A DNA stretch of 27,458 nucleotides from an uncultured Eubacteriales bacterium (lineage in GTDB: Bacteria; Bacillota; Clostridia; Oscillospirales; Ruminococcaceae). The first letter of the stretch is position 1, and each line of letters starts with the position of its first letter. The position numbers and the translations under genes were made by a program. The stretch lies in assembly GCA_900318545.1 (NCBI GenBank), contig ONLC01000007.1, positions 1 to 27,458 on the forward strand, written 5' to 3'. Below the pieces are notes generated by a model, which was not told where the DNA came from, made no database searches, and was given only the letters and a program-made list of their open reading frames with translations. Shown here piece after piece: positions 15,784 to 23,129 of this stretch.

Positions 15784-15816
15784 ATAAAACGATAGGGCAG
15801 ATCGCTCCGCCCTATC
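15784..15816 (-). terminator. Hairpin with weak T tail between dapA and dapB
   Basis: On the minus strand GATAGGGC pairs with GCCCTATC (8 bp) around a 10-base loop and is followed by GTTTTAT. The tail is short, so this may be a partial terminator that lowers dapB-tgt expression relative to asd-dapA, or an mRNA-stabilising hairpin. No promoter is evident between it and dapB. Confidence 0.55.
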
Positions 15817-15827
15817 TAAACTATCGC

Positions 15828-16727
15828 TTACTTGATACAGCCAACAAGACCAAGATCGTCAAGAGCCTTTCTGAGCTCCTCGATCTTTGCTTCCTCTGAC
15901 CTGATAAGAGGCATTCTGCACTCGCCTGCCTTGAAGCCCATGATGTTCAGAGCTTCCTTTACAGGTATCGGGTTTACGTCATTGAAGAGTGCGTGTGCCA
16001 GCGGCAGATACTTGAACGCAAGCTTTGTTGCTTCATCAAACTTGTTTTCAAGGCAAAGCTGTGTGATCTCGTGAGTTTCCTTCGGAACGCAGTTTGAAAG
16101 AACGGAGATAACTCCCTTTCCTCCGATAGCCATGATCGGTACGATCTGGTCATCATTGCCCGAGTAGATGTCGAGCTGTCCCTGACAGAGGTGAGCAGTC
16201 TCCATTATCTGGCTGATGTTTCCGCTGGCTGCCTTGAGGGCTACGATATTCTCGACCTTTGAAAGCTCGTAAGCTGTCTTGGGCTGTATATTGGTGCCTG
16301 TTCTTGACGGAACATTGTAAAGAATGATAGGTATCTTTACTGCATTTGCGATAGCTGTGAAGTGAGCAACAAGTCCCTTCTGAGAGGTCTTGTTGTAGTA
16401 AGGTGTTACGCAGAGAAGTGCGTCAGCACCAAGCTCCTCGGCCTTCTTTGAAAGGTTCACAGCATACTCCGTGTGATTTGAGCCTGTACCTGCGATAACA
16501 GGTACTCTGCCTGCGGTCTTCTCTACCGCATATCTGATGCACTCGATATGCTCCTCATCTGTCATAGTAGAGCTTTCGCCTGTAGTTCCGCAGATGATGA
16601 TAGCATCTGTTCCGTTTTCAATGTTAAAGTCAATAAGACGTCCCAGCTCATCATAGTTAATTGAGCCGTCAGCGTTCATAGGAGTAACAATAGCAACTCC
16701 TGCGCCTGTGAAAATTGTATTTTTCAT
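15828..16727 (-). CDS. dapA: 4-hydroxy-tetrahydrodipicolinate synthase
   Basis: DapA condenses pyruvate with aspartate semialdehyde, the branch point into diaminopimelate/lysine synthesis. The 299-residue TIM barrel shows CGTTGES at residues 46-52, LYNVPSRTG with Tyr 137, and the Schiff-base Lys 165 in ALKAASGN. All are as expected for an active enzyme. It starts 24 bases after the asd stop and is preceded by a GGGAG site. Substrate flows directly from asd, its upstream neighbour. Confidence 0.97.
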   Translation of the reverse strand: MKNTIFTGAGVAIVTPMNADGSINYDELGRLIDFNIENGTDAIIICGTTGESSTMTDEEHIECIRYAVEKTAGRVPVIAGTGSNHTEYAVNLSKKAEELGADALLCVTPYYNKTSQKGLVAHFTAIANAVKIPIILYNVPSRTGTNIQPKTAYELSKVENIVALKAASGNISQIMETAHLCQGQLDIYSGNDDQIVPIMAIGGKGVISVLSNCVPKETHEITQLCLENKFDEATKLAFKYLPLAHALFNDVNPIPVKEALNIMGFKAGECRMPLIRSEEAKIEELRKALDDLGLVGCIK

Positions 16728-16751
16728 TGTAAAATCTCCCTTTTTATAGGT

Positions 16752-17834
16752 TTAGTCAAAATAACCCTTTGCTGCGAGGAGCTCTGCAAGGAGGACTGCT
16801 CCGCCTGCTGCACCTCTGAGGGTGTTGTGAGAGAGGCATACGAACTTATAATCGTACTGGCTGTCTTCTCTGAGTCGGCCGATAGATACTGCCATACCGC
16901 CCTCAAGATTTCTGTCAAGTCTTGCCTGCGGTCTGTCGTCCTCAGTGAAGTAGTGGAGGAACTGCTTCGGAGCGCTGGGAAGCTGAAGCTCCTGCGGAAC
17001 GCCCGAAAAGTCCTTCCAAGCCTGAAGGATCTCCTCCTTAGAGGGCTTATTCTCAAAGGATACGAATACAGCGGCGGTGTGACCGTCGGAAACAGGTACT
17101 CTCAGGCACTGAGCTGTGATGTTCGGCTCAGTTGCATCAACGATCTTGTCGCCCTCGATATGTCCCCAGATCTTCATAGGCTCCTTCTCGGACTTCTCTT
17201 CCTCTCCGCCGATATATGGGATAACGTTGTCGAGGATCTCAGGCCATGACTCAAAAGTTCTGCCTGCGCCCGAAATTGCCTGATATGTGCAGGCAAGAGC
17301 CTTAGTTACCTTGTACTTATCATGCATAGGTGCCAGTGCAGGCACATAGCTCTGCAGCGAGCAGTTCGACTTAACTGCGATAAAGCCTCTCTTAGTGCCG
17401 AGTCTCTTTCTCTGTGCCTCAATGATCTCGATGTGCTCAGGGTTGATCTCAGGGATAACCATGGGAACATCATCAGTATGTCTGTGAGCAGAGTTGTTTG
17501 ATACTACAGGGCACTCAGCCTTTGCATAGGTCTCCTCAAGAGCTCTGATCTCGTCCTTCTTCATATCAACTGCGCAGAACACGAAGTCTACCATTGAAGC
17601 TATCTTTTCAACATCAGCTGTTGCGTCAAGCACTGTCAGCTCGCCGATAGCTTCGGGCAGCGGATCCTGAAGCTTCCACTTGCCTGCTACAGCGTCCTTG
17701 AGCTTCTTGCCTGCTGAACGGGGCGATGCTGCTACGCATACTACGTTGAACCACGGGTGCTTGTCAAGAATCAGAGAAAATCTCTGACCTACCATACCCG
17801 TTGCTCCGATGATTCCTACATTGTACTGTTTCAT
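16752..17834 (-). CDS. asd: Aspartate-semialdehyde dehydrogenase, archaeal/fungal-type
   Basis: Asd reduces aspartyl phosphate to aspartate semialdehyde with NADPH, feeding lysine, threonine and methionine synthesis. The N-terminal GIIGATGMVGQRF is the nucleotide-binding loop. Catalytic Cys 158 lies in KSNCSLQS. SNNSAHR and the overall length (360 residues) fit the archaeal/fungal subfamily rather than the usual bacterial Asd. I chose ATG 17834: GGGAG lies about 8 bases upstream and the Rossmann strand begins there. A reading from 17873 adds 13 unconvincing residues. It is the first gene behind the lysine riboswitch. No aspartokinase gene is present in the window. Confidence 0.95.
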   Translation of the reverse strand: MKQYNVGIIGATGMVGQRFSLILDKHPWFNVVCVAASPRSAGKKLKDAVAGKWKLQDPLPEAIGELTVLDATADVEKIASMVDFVFCAVDMKKDEIRALEETYAKAECPVVSNNSAHRHTDDVPMVIPEINPEHIEIIEAQRKRLGTKRGFIAVKSNCSLQSYVPALAPMHDKYKVTKALACTYQAISGAGRTFESWPEILDNVIPYIGGEEEKSEKEPMKIWGHIEGDKIVDATEPNITAQCLRVPVSDGHTAAVFVSFENKPSKEEILQAWKDFSGVPQELQLPSAPKQFLHYFTEDDRPQARLDRNLEGGMAVSIGRLREDSQYDYKFVCLSHNTLRGAAGGAVLLAELLAAKGYFD

Positions 17835-17942
17835 TGTTAAAACTCCCTTTCTCTGCACTGTAAAAATTACCAAATCAAGAGGTCAGATAAAGCACTCAAC
17901 TGTGCAGATTTAATAAAAATTTAATAAAATTACCAAAATAAT

Positions 17943-17967
17943 AAAAAAACCGGTTGAAAACCGGCGC
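17943..17967 (-). terminator. Riboswitch expression-platform terminator before asd
   Basis: On the minus strand CCGGTT pairs with AACCGG around TTC, followed by seven T residues. It lies about 40 bases after the lysine aptamer and about 110 bases before the asd start, where an intrinsic terminator controlled by the aptamer is expected. A TATCG/CGATA hairpin just upstream would use the 3' arm of aptamer helix P1 and could act as the competing fold; that part is inference. Confidence 0.85.
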
Positions 17968-18006
17968 ATCATACAATATAATAAGAATGTTGATATCGAT
18001 ATTTTC

Positions 18007-18182
18007 GATAGCACTCCATCATAAGTAATGATGACAACCGATAATCTGTTAAATTATCAGTCAGCTAAGACAGCTCCCAATGTCCGCTTCGGCAGCTTCG
18101 CCTTTCACCTAACCCATCGGTCCGGGAAGACCTAGCCTTACATCGGCGGGAAAAGGGTACTGATCTCTGCTGCGCCTCTATC
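18007..18182 (-). promoter_or_regulatory. Lysine riboswitch (L box) aptamer
   Basis: On the minus strand the 176-base element is closed by GATAG/CTATC (P1), as in Bacillus lysC. It carries the hallmark sequences of the class. GAGGCGC followed by GAGATCAGTA forms the loop E-like region. GGTGAAAGGCGAAGCTGCCG is followed by AAG. TTGGGAGCTGTC and a final GATGGAGTGCTATC complete it. These line up with the Thermotoga and Bacillus lysine aptamers. The downstream terminator and the lysine genes fit: lysine binding would stabilise P1 and stop transcription of asd-dapA-dapB-tgt. Confidence 0.93.
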
Positions 18183-18191
18183 CTACAACAC

Positions 18192-18220
18192 ATAATAACA
18201 AATATTTTCCGATATGTCAA
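18192..18220 (-). promoter_or_regulatory. Promoter of the lysine operon
   Basis: On the minus strand TTGACA (18220-18215), a 17-base spacer and TATTAT (18197-18192) form a near-consensus sigma-A promoter. The predicted start near 18185 is just upstream of the first P1 helix base of the riboswitch, which supports both calls. Confidence 0.88.
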
Positions 18221-18329
18221 TAGATAGCGGCTGAAATTTATTAATTTTTTGTAAAACTGTACCCGAAGTACGAACACGAAAGCCTGTTGTACTCCCCACG
18301 AGGACAGATCGGAGAAAACGGAGATTAAT
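18221..18329 (+). promoter_or_regulatory. queA upstream region with a hairpin
   Basis: About 110 bases separate the lysine operon promoter from queA. No convincing promoter is visible for queA. The RNA would contain a hairpin at 18268-18292 in which GTAC and AACA pair with TGTT and GTAC around CGAAAGCC, with one bulged base. A CTCC at 18292-18295 could pair with the ribosome binding site GGAG. It does not match the preQ1 riboswitch pattern known to me. Confidence 0.35.
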
Positions 18330-19376
18330 ATGCTTGATATAAACAACATGAAAAGGTCTGACTTCTACTATGAGCTCCCCGAGGAGCTGATAGCTCAGAC
18401 ACCTGTCGAGCCAAGGAACTCATCAAGACTCTTAAAGGTAGACCGTCAGACAGGCGAGATCACACACGACCGCTTTTATAACCTATGCAACTACCTCAAA
18501 AAGGGTGACCTGCTGGTGCTCAACGATTCGAGAGTGCTCCCTGCAAGGATATACGGTGAGCGTGAGGACACAGGCTCATTTATTGAGTTCCTGCTCGTTG
18601 AGCAGAGGGGAAATCTGGAATGGGAGATACTCTGCCGGCCGGGCAAGAAGGCAAAGATCGGCACTCGGTTTACCTTCGGCGGGGGGCTTCTCAAAGCTGT
18701 CATAACCGATGTGCTCGAGGACGGAAACCGCATAGCTCAGTTTGAGTGCGATACTAACTTCTTTGCGGCGCTCGATGAGATCGGGCAGATGCCGCTTCCG
18801 CCGTACATAACCGAAAAGCTCAAAGACAAGGAGCGTTACCAGACTGTTTATTCAAGGGAGCTTGGCTCCTCTGCAGCACCGACGGCAGGGCTGCACTTTA
18901 CAAAGGAGCAGCTCAGAGAGCTTGAAGATATGGGCATAGGCATAGCTTATGTGACGCTGCACGTCGGGCTTGGAACGTTCAGACCTGTAAAGGAGGAATA
19001 CGTTCTTGACCACAAGATGCACAGAGAGCATTATGAGCTGAATGAGAAAACAGCTCAGATGATAAATGATACAAAGAAAAACGGCGGCCGTGTGATTGCT
19101 GTGGGAACGACCTCGTGCAGGACGCTTGAAAGCATTGCTGCCGATAACAACGGTGAGATAAAGCCCTGTGACGGATTTACAGAGATATTCATTTACCCGG
19201 GCTTTCAGTTCAAGGTGCTTGATGGACTGATAACGAACTTCCACCTGCCCGAGAGCACGCTGATTATGCTGGTTTCCGCATTTCTCGGGTACGACAAAAC
19301 GATGAATGCCTACAGAACAGCGGTCGAGGAAAAATACAGGTTCTTCAGCTTCGGTGATTCGATGCTAATAATATAA
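18330..19376 (+). CDS. queA: tRNA preQ1(34) S-adenosylmethionine ribosyltransferase-isomerase
   Basis: QueA transfers and isomerises the ribose of S-adenosylmethionine onto preQ1-modified tRNA, giving epoxyqueuosine. It directly follows Tgt in the pathway. The 348-residue protein starts with the conserved DFYYELPEELIAQTP and has LLVLNDSRVLPARIYG, TAGLHFTKEQL and the late segment LITNFHLPESTLIMLVSAF, all typical. The ATG at 18330 has GGAG 6 bases upstream; a later ATG at codon 7 has none. The start region diverges from the lysine operon, and a small membrane protein gene follows after 13 bases. Confidence 0.97.
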   Translation: MLDINNMKRSDFYYELPEELIAQTPVEPRNSSRLLKVDRQTGEITHDRFYNLCNYLKKGDLLVLNDSRVLPARIYGEREDTGSFIEFLLVEQRGNLEWEILCRPGKKAKIGTRFTFGGGLLKAVITDVLEDGNRIAQFECDTNFFAALDEIGQMPLPPYITEKLKDKERYQTVYSRELGSSAAPTAGLHFTKEQLRELEDMGIGIAYVTLHVGLGTFRPVKEEYVLDHKMHREHYELNEKTAQMINDTKKNGGRVIAVGTTSCRTLESIAADNNGEIKPCDGFTEIFIYPGFQFKVLDGLITNFHLPESTLIMLVSAFLGYDKTMNAYRTAVEEKYRFFSFGDSMLII

Positions 19377-19389
19377 GGGAGGTATTATT

Positions 19390-19653
19390 ATGGACAAGAT
19401 CAAACAGTTTATTTCAAGGCTAAGCTATGATATGGGGGACTTTTTCGGAGGTCTGAGATTTTCCGACCTTGAAAAGAAGATCACGCTCGGGATCGCAGGC
19501 TTTTTTGTATTCTGCCTGCTGGTTTGGCTCTTCTGCTTTGCTCTCTTCTTTGAGACAGTTCAGAAGATATTCGGCATTCTCGCTTTAATAGGACTTATCG
19601 GAGGCATCGGCTGGATAGTCGGTCTGCTGCTCTACAAGAAGTTCAAGGAATGA
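19390..19653 (+). CDS. Small two-helix membrane protein, unknown
   Basis: I do not recognise this 87-residue protein. A charged, soluble N-terminal third is followed by two hydrophobic helices, about residues 32-54 (rich in Phe) and 59-81 (rich in Gly and Ile), and a lysine-rich end YKKFKE. That predicts a hairpin in the membrane with both ends probably cytosolic. GGGAGG lies 7 bases before the ATG, and the gene begins 13 bases after queA. It is probably co-transcribed with queA and is followed by a terminator. Nothing visible links it to queuosine synthesis. Confidence 0.75.
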   Translation: MDKIKQFISRLSYDMGDFFGGLRFSDLEKKITLGIAGFFVFCLLVWLFCFALFFETVQKIFGILALIGLIGGIGWIVGLLLYKKFKE

Positions 19654-19668
19654 TATGCTTATAAAACG

Positions 19669-19703
19669 CCCTCGGAGGTTCATTCAGATTCTCCGAGGGT
19701 TTT
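19669..19703. terminator. Bidirectional terminator between two converging units
   Basis: CCCTCGGAG pairs with CTCCGAGGG (9 bp) around a 13-base loop. The plus strand continues with TTTTG, ending the queA unit. The minus strand continues with CGTTTTAT, ending the MoxR-DUF58-transglutaminase unit, whose last stop codon is 2 bases away. Confidence 0.85.
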
Positions 19704-19704
19704 G

Positions 19705-21303
19705 TTATCTCATTGCGGTTACAGGGCCTCGTTCTACAGGCTGCTTTCTGAGCTTTTTATACTCAGCCTTGTAGAGCGTATATGCCTTGCTCCATTCCTC
19801 GTCAGTCGGCTCGTGGGACCCGAAGCAGGTGTATTCAAACAGCTCCACAACGTATGCCAGATCCGCCTGACGGTTTCTTCTCATAAATCCAAGAAGCTCA
19901 TGCGGTGTATAACCCGACAGGTCTGTCCCCGATGAGGATGACAGAAGCTTCAGCGTTCGTCTGTACAGACGCAGGACACGCTCGGTGCTGCTTCTGAAAT
20001 GCAGGGATATTCTGAATACTACTTCAATTATCCTGTCAAGGAGAAGCACGAAAATAATGATGAATACTACTCCCAGAAATATCGCTATCCTGCCGAGATA
20101 TGCAAGTATGCCTGCTATGTTAAAGCTGCTTTCTTCCTGCGATGAACTGCTTTGATAATCAGCGATAGTGGGATCGAATGTCATCCAGCCGAAGCCCGAT
20201 ATATAGACCTCTACCCATGCATGAGCGTTACTGTCACGCACGATGTATTCGCCTTCAGGGGTGCGTTCGTAAGCGACAAAGCCCTCTACATATCTTGCAG
20301 GCAGTCCGATAAGCCTTGCCATTATCGTCATTGAGGTCGCATAGCTGGTACAGCTTCCCCTCTTTGAGTCAAACAGGAAATAGTCTATGGACTCATCGGA
20401 CGGAACATATTCCTTGTCATAACGGAAGCCGTTTTCCTCAAAATAGTCAACAAACGCCTGAGCCTTCTCATAATCTGTGGTCTTACCCTCGACTATGCTC
20501 TCTGCAAGCTGAGTCATACGGTCGCTGGGATAATACCCGGAGAGATCGGTATATCTGCTGCGGATAAGAAGAATATTCGTATAGAATGAATCTCTTAAAT
20601 CATCATTCAGCGATGCGTTATCTGCGATATTCTCAAAATCATCATAGCTCATAGAAAGCTTTTGAGCTGCACGCCTTACCTCATCGTTTTCGGGATAGAA
20701 TTCTATCTCGGTATTGAGCAGCGGAGGCTCCTGCTGATGATAAAGTGCCTCGGGGAACACCTCGCCGTGTGTTATCCTGTTATAATCCTTGAGTGATGCA
20801 GAATCCACAGTTACCGGAACAGGCAGATACCTGGGTGCAAAATCATTGAGCGTGGAATATTCTATCTTGCTCTTCTGAGAGAATATATCCTCCGAATAAG
20901 CCTTGGGGTCAAGACCCATAGACTCATAGAGGCCGGTATCGGCAAGCTCCTTCATTGTGTTGTAAACCACTATAGGAGAGTTTGCTTCGTTCTCTCTGTA
21001 ATCAACATCAGAGGTATCATAGTTGTATTCGTCATAGAGCATTTCCCAGCGTTCATCGTCTCTTAATCTGTCATAGCCCTGATTTCTCAGATAATAGACC
21101 GGATTGTTATCCGAGGGAGTAAACCTGAAAAGCTCTATACCCTCGTCTTCTCCTCCGAAACGCAGTGAGGAAGTATCATTTAATGAATTATAATTGCTGT
21201 AGTTGTTTCTGAGGTTAAGATCAAAATATGTTTTGTCCGCTTCAAGCTTAGACTTTGCATCAGTCTGCGGCAGAAACATAGTAACAGCACCTACTACAGC
21301 CAC
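19705..21303 (-). CDS. Transglutaminase-like TgpA family protein, 3' part of an interrupted gene
   Basis: This frame carries the extracytoplasmic transglutaminase domain. The triad is the Cys of GSCTSYA, the His of SNAHAWVEVY and the Asp of WMTFDPT. A membrane helix (about 30 hydrophobic residues after SSFNIAGILAYLG) and a cytosolic DUF4129-like tail with SGYTPHELLGFM follow. It is in the same frame as the membrane segment upstream (21379-21912), separated by one TGA at 21378-21376. The coding frame is open from 21375, but only the GTG at 21303 offers a start and it has no ribosome binding site. So this is most likely the 3' part of one gene, not a separate protein. Family members may crosslink or hydrolyse envelope proteins; the substrate is unknown. 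Confidence 0.8.
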   Translation of the reverse strand: MAVVGAVTMFLPQTDAKSKLEADKTYFDLNLRNNYSNYNSLNDTSSLRFGGEDEGIELFRFTPSDNNPVYYLRNQGYDRLRDDERWEMLYDEYNYDTSDVDYRENEANSPIVVYNTMKELADTGLYESMGLDPKAYSEDIFSQKSKIEYSTLNDFAPRYLPVPVTVDSASLKDYNRITHGEVFPEALYHQQEPPLLNTEIEFYPENDEVRRAAQKLSMSYDDFENIADNASLNDDLRDSFYTNILLIRSRYTDLSGYYPSDRMTQLAESIVEGKTTDYEKAQAFVDYFEENGFRYDKEYVPSDESIDYFLFDSKRGSCTSYATSMTIMARLIGLPARYVEGFVAYERTPEGEYIVRDSNAHAWVEVYISGFGWMTFDPTIADYQSSSSQEESSFNIAGILAYLGRIAIFLGVVFIIIFVLLLDRIIEVVFRISLHFRSSTERVLRLYRRTLKLLSSSSGTDLSGYTPHELLGFMRRNRQADLAYVVELFEYTCFGSHEPTDEEWSKAYTLYKAEYKKLRKQPVERGPVTAMR

Positions 21304-21375
21304 AAACAGGGCAAGTGCTGCCGCATACTGCCTGTTGATGATGACTCTTCCCTTGTTCTCAGCGGTAATGAGCCT

Positions 21376-21378
21376 TCA
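21376..21378 (-). other. In-frame TGA inside the TgpA-like gene
   Basis: The frame reads MALMVH-TGA-RLITAENKG and continues without a break into the second hydrophobic stretch and the transglutaminase domain. Homologues are continuous here. TGA is used as a normal stop elsewhere in the window (coaE, the Sua5-type gene, the methyltransferase gene), so a reassigned code is not supported. One base change from TGC, TGT, TGG, CGA or GGA would create it. Confidence 0.85.
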
Positions 21379-21912
21379 ATGTACCATAAGTGCCATAAAC
21401 ACTGTTATCATTACGGTAAGATCAAAGGGTGGGATAACATCAGCTCTCTTTGCATACATAAAGAGAGGATATAGCATTGCAAGCAGAGTGCCCGAGGCTC
21501 TGTAGCGTATGATCGTAAAATAGTATACGATAGATGTCAGGAAAAAGGTCAGGAATATGAGAGTGCCGTGGAAATAGTCATCTATCTGACCTATGGTCTG
21601 TGTATCTACATAGAACCAGTCCTCGTAAGATGTTCGTGAGCTCTGATAGCCTGACGACAGCAGCCGTGTGAATATGAATACCGCCAGCACAAACAATGCC
21701 ATATACACAACGCCGCGGAATATCTTCCTCTTTTTGAGCCACTCGAACAATGCAAACAGCAGACAAATGGCTGTAAGGCAGATAAGAGTGTACTTGGTTT
21801 CCTCCTCGGGCATATAGGTCACGATTATAAGTCTTACTATAACGATAGTATAGATTATCGGCAGAGCATACCTGGAAACTATCTCCATGACCAGCTTTCT
21901 TGCCTTCTCCAT
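21376..21912 (-). CDS. TgpA-like N-terminal membrane domain, 5' part of an interrupted gene
   Basis: This 178-residue product contains about five hydrophobic helices, beginning with ALPIIYTIVIVRLIIVTY. It corresponds to the N-terminal membrane region of TgpA-type transglutaminases. It stops at a TGA while the frame stays open beyond it into the catalytic domain. GGAGG lies about 9 bases before the ATG and the gene follows the DUF58 gene after 16 bases. If translation stops here the product would be only a membrane stub. It is therefore a truncated gene or a sequence error rather than a complete gene. Confidence 0.82.
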   Translation of the reverse strand: MEKARKLVMEIVSRYALPIIYTIVIVRLIIVTYMPEEETKYTLICLTAICLLFALFEWLKKRKIFRGVVYMALFVLAVFIFTRLLSSGYQSSRTSYEDWFYVDTQTIGQIDDYFHGTLIFLTFFLTSIVYYFTIIRYRASGTLLAMLYPLFMYAKRADVIPPFDLTVMITVFMALMVH

Positions 21913-21928
21913 ATATGCTCACCTCCGT

Positions 21929-23095
21929 TTATCCGAGTCTTTCAAACTCTAAGTTTTCATCAACGAGCCAAACGTTCTCGGCGACCTTTTCTATGCCGCT
22001 GTTTTTTGCAAATACGAACGAGCCCTTTACCTTTTCAAGCAGGTACTGAAGCTCGCCCTGCATATCAGCTGTACAAGACGAAAAGCAGATAGGCTGAGTT
22101 TTCGCCGTAATCTCATCATAGCCAAAGCGGTTCTCGGGTGCAAGACCCTGCACAGCGGCAAGGTCCTCCTGAAGGAGGAGTATGTCACCATACTGTTTGA
22201 TCTCCGCTTTGCGCCATTCACCGCCGATATTATAGTTGAATTCGCTCTCGAAGCCCTGCCGTACCAGCATATCAAGCATTGCAAGAGCCGCCTCTACGAT
22301 ATTGTCTATGGTTTTCATATATACCCCGTTATAGAGGTTTCCCATAGGGATATCCAGCATAAATATCTGACTCGATGCAGATACCTTTTCGTCAAGCCTT
22401 ACAAGGAGCTCGTCCTTTTTAGTGGAGAGCTTCCAGTTTATCCGCTTGAGCGAATCGCCCGGAATATATTCCCTGTGCTCAAAGCCCGGGAAGCCTGTAG
22501 GCGTAAGAGAGGTCTCGTTAGTTTCGCTCTCTGTGTCCTCATCATAGGCGGAGTTCTCTGCCGTTGCACGAAGTATCTCCCTCTGAGTGCCCGTTTCGGG
22601 TATATCGGGAAGCACCTTTATCAGTGCGGAGCTCGGCGGCATACGCCCTGTGATGTCCGTATCCTTTATTCCGAGATAGTCATGCACTGCAAACTTTTTT
22701 ACGGTAACAGCTCCGAGACCGCAATATACTGCCTCTACAGGTATTCTTATTATAGTCGGCGACTTTGACATTACTATAGCTCTTATCTCGGTCTCGCCTA
22801 CTATTTTCAGATTGTCAGTTGCTTCAAGAGTTATCTCTGCCATAGCCGTAGGAAGAGGAAATATCATTGAGCTGAGCTCCAGCTCGACCTCAAAGCGTTC
22901 CTTTTTTGCAGCTATTTCGGAAATTGCCCTTATACGGCATTTCATTTTCCTCTGGGAAAGGAAAAATATGAGGGTAGACATAAGAAAGCCGAGGCCCAGA
23001 AGCTCCAGCAGGAGCAGTCCGCCCGATGCGTTTATAAAGTACGCCACAAACACAGCTACCATTCCGCAGACAAGATAGCCTATCGCATTTTTCAT
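21929..23095 (-). CDS. DUF58 domain protein
   Basis: This 388-residue protein has two hydrophobic helices at the N-terminus (about residues 5-24 and 28-46). A beta-rich region follows. The DUF58 signature EHREYIPGDSLKRINWKLS at about residues 208-226 precedes KKDELLVR. The domain has a vWA-like fold. DUF58 proteins occur next to MoxR ATPases and TgpA-type transglutaminases in many bacteria, exactly as here, and are thought to work with them. The biochemical role is not established. It starts about 35 bases after the MoxR stop codon. Confidence 0.9.
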   Translation of the reverse strand: MKNAIGYLVCGMVAVFVAYFINASGGLLLLELLGLGFLMSTLIFFLSQRKMKCRIRAISEIAAKKERFEVELELSSMIFPLPTAMAEITLEATDNLKIVGETEIRAIVMSKSPTIIRIPVEAVYCGLGAVTVKKFAVHDYLGIKDTDITGRMPPSSALIKVLPDIPETGTQREILRATAENSAYDEDTESETNETSLTPTGFPGFEHREYIPGDSLKRINWKLSTKKDELLVRLDEKVSASSQIFMLDIPMGNLYNGVYMKTIDNIVEAALAMLDMLVRQGFESEFNYNIGGEWRKAEIKQYGDILLLQEDLAAVQGLAPENRFGYDEITAKTQPICFSSCTADMQGELQYLLEKVKGSFVFAKNSGIEKVAENVWLVDENLEFERLG

Positions 23096-23129
23096 CTGTC
23101 ACCCTCCTTTCCGATGCTTTATCCGATCC

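Noticed and set aside
17943..18182. T-box or cobalamin riboswitch instead of a lysine riboswitch
   Set aside because: No T-box sequence or cobalamin core is present, while the loop E, P1 and GGTGAAAGGCGAAG features match lysine aptamers.
18065..18349. A 94-residue minus-strand reading frame over the riboswitch
   Set aside because: It coincides with the lysine aptamer and promoter, has no ribosome binding site and shows no protein-like composition.
21376..21378. Selenocysteine or altered genetic code at the in-frame TGA
   Set aside because: TGA ends several intact genes in this window, no selenocysteine machinery is present, the site lies at a membrane-domain boundary with no redox role, and only a 4-bp hairpin follows.
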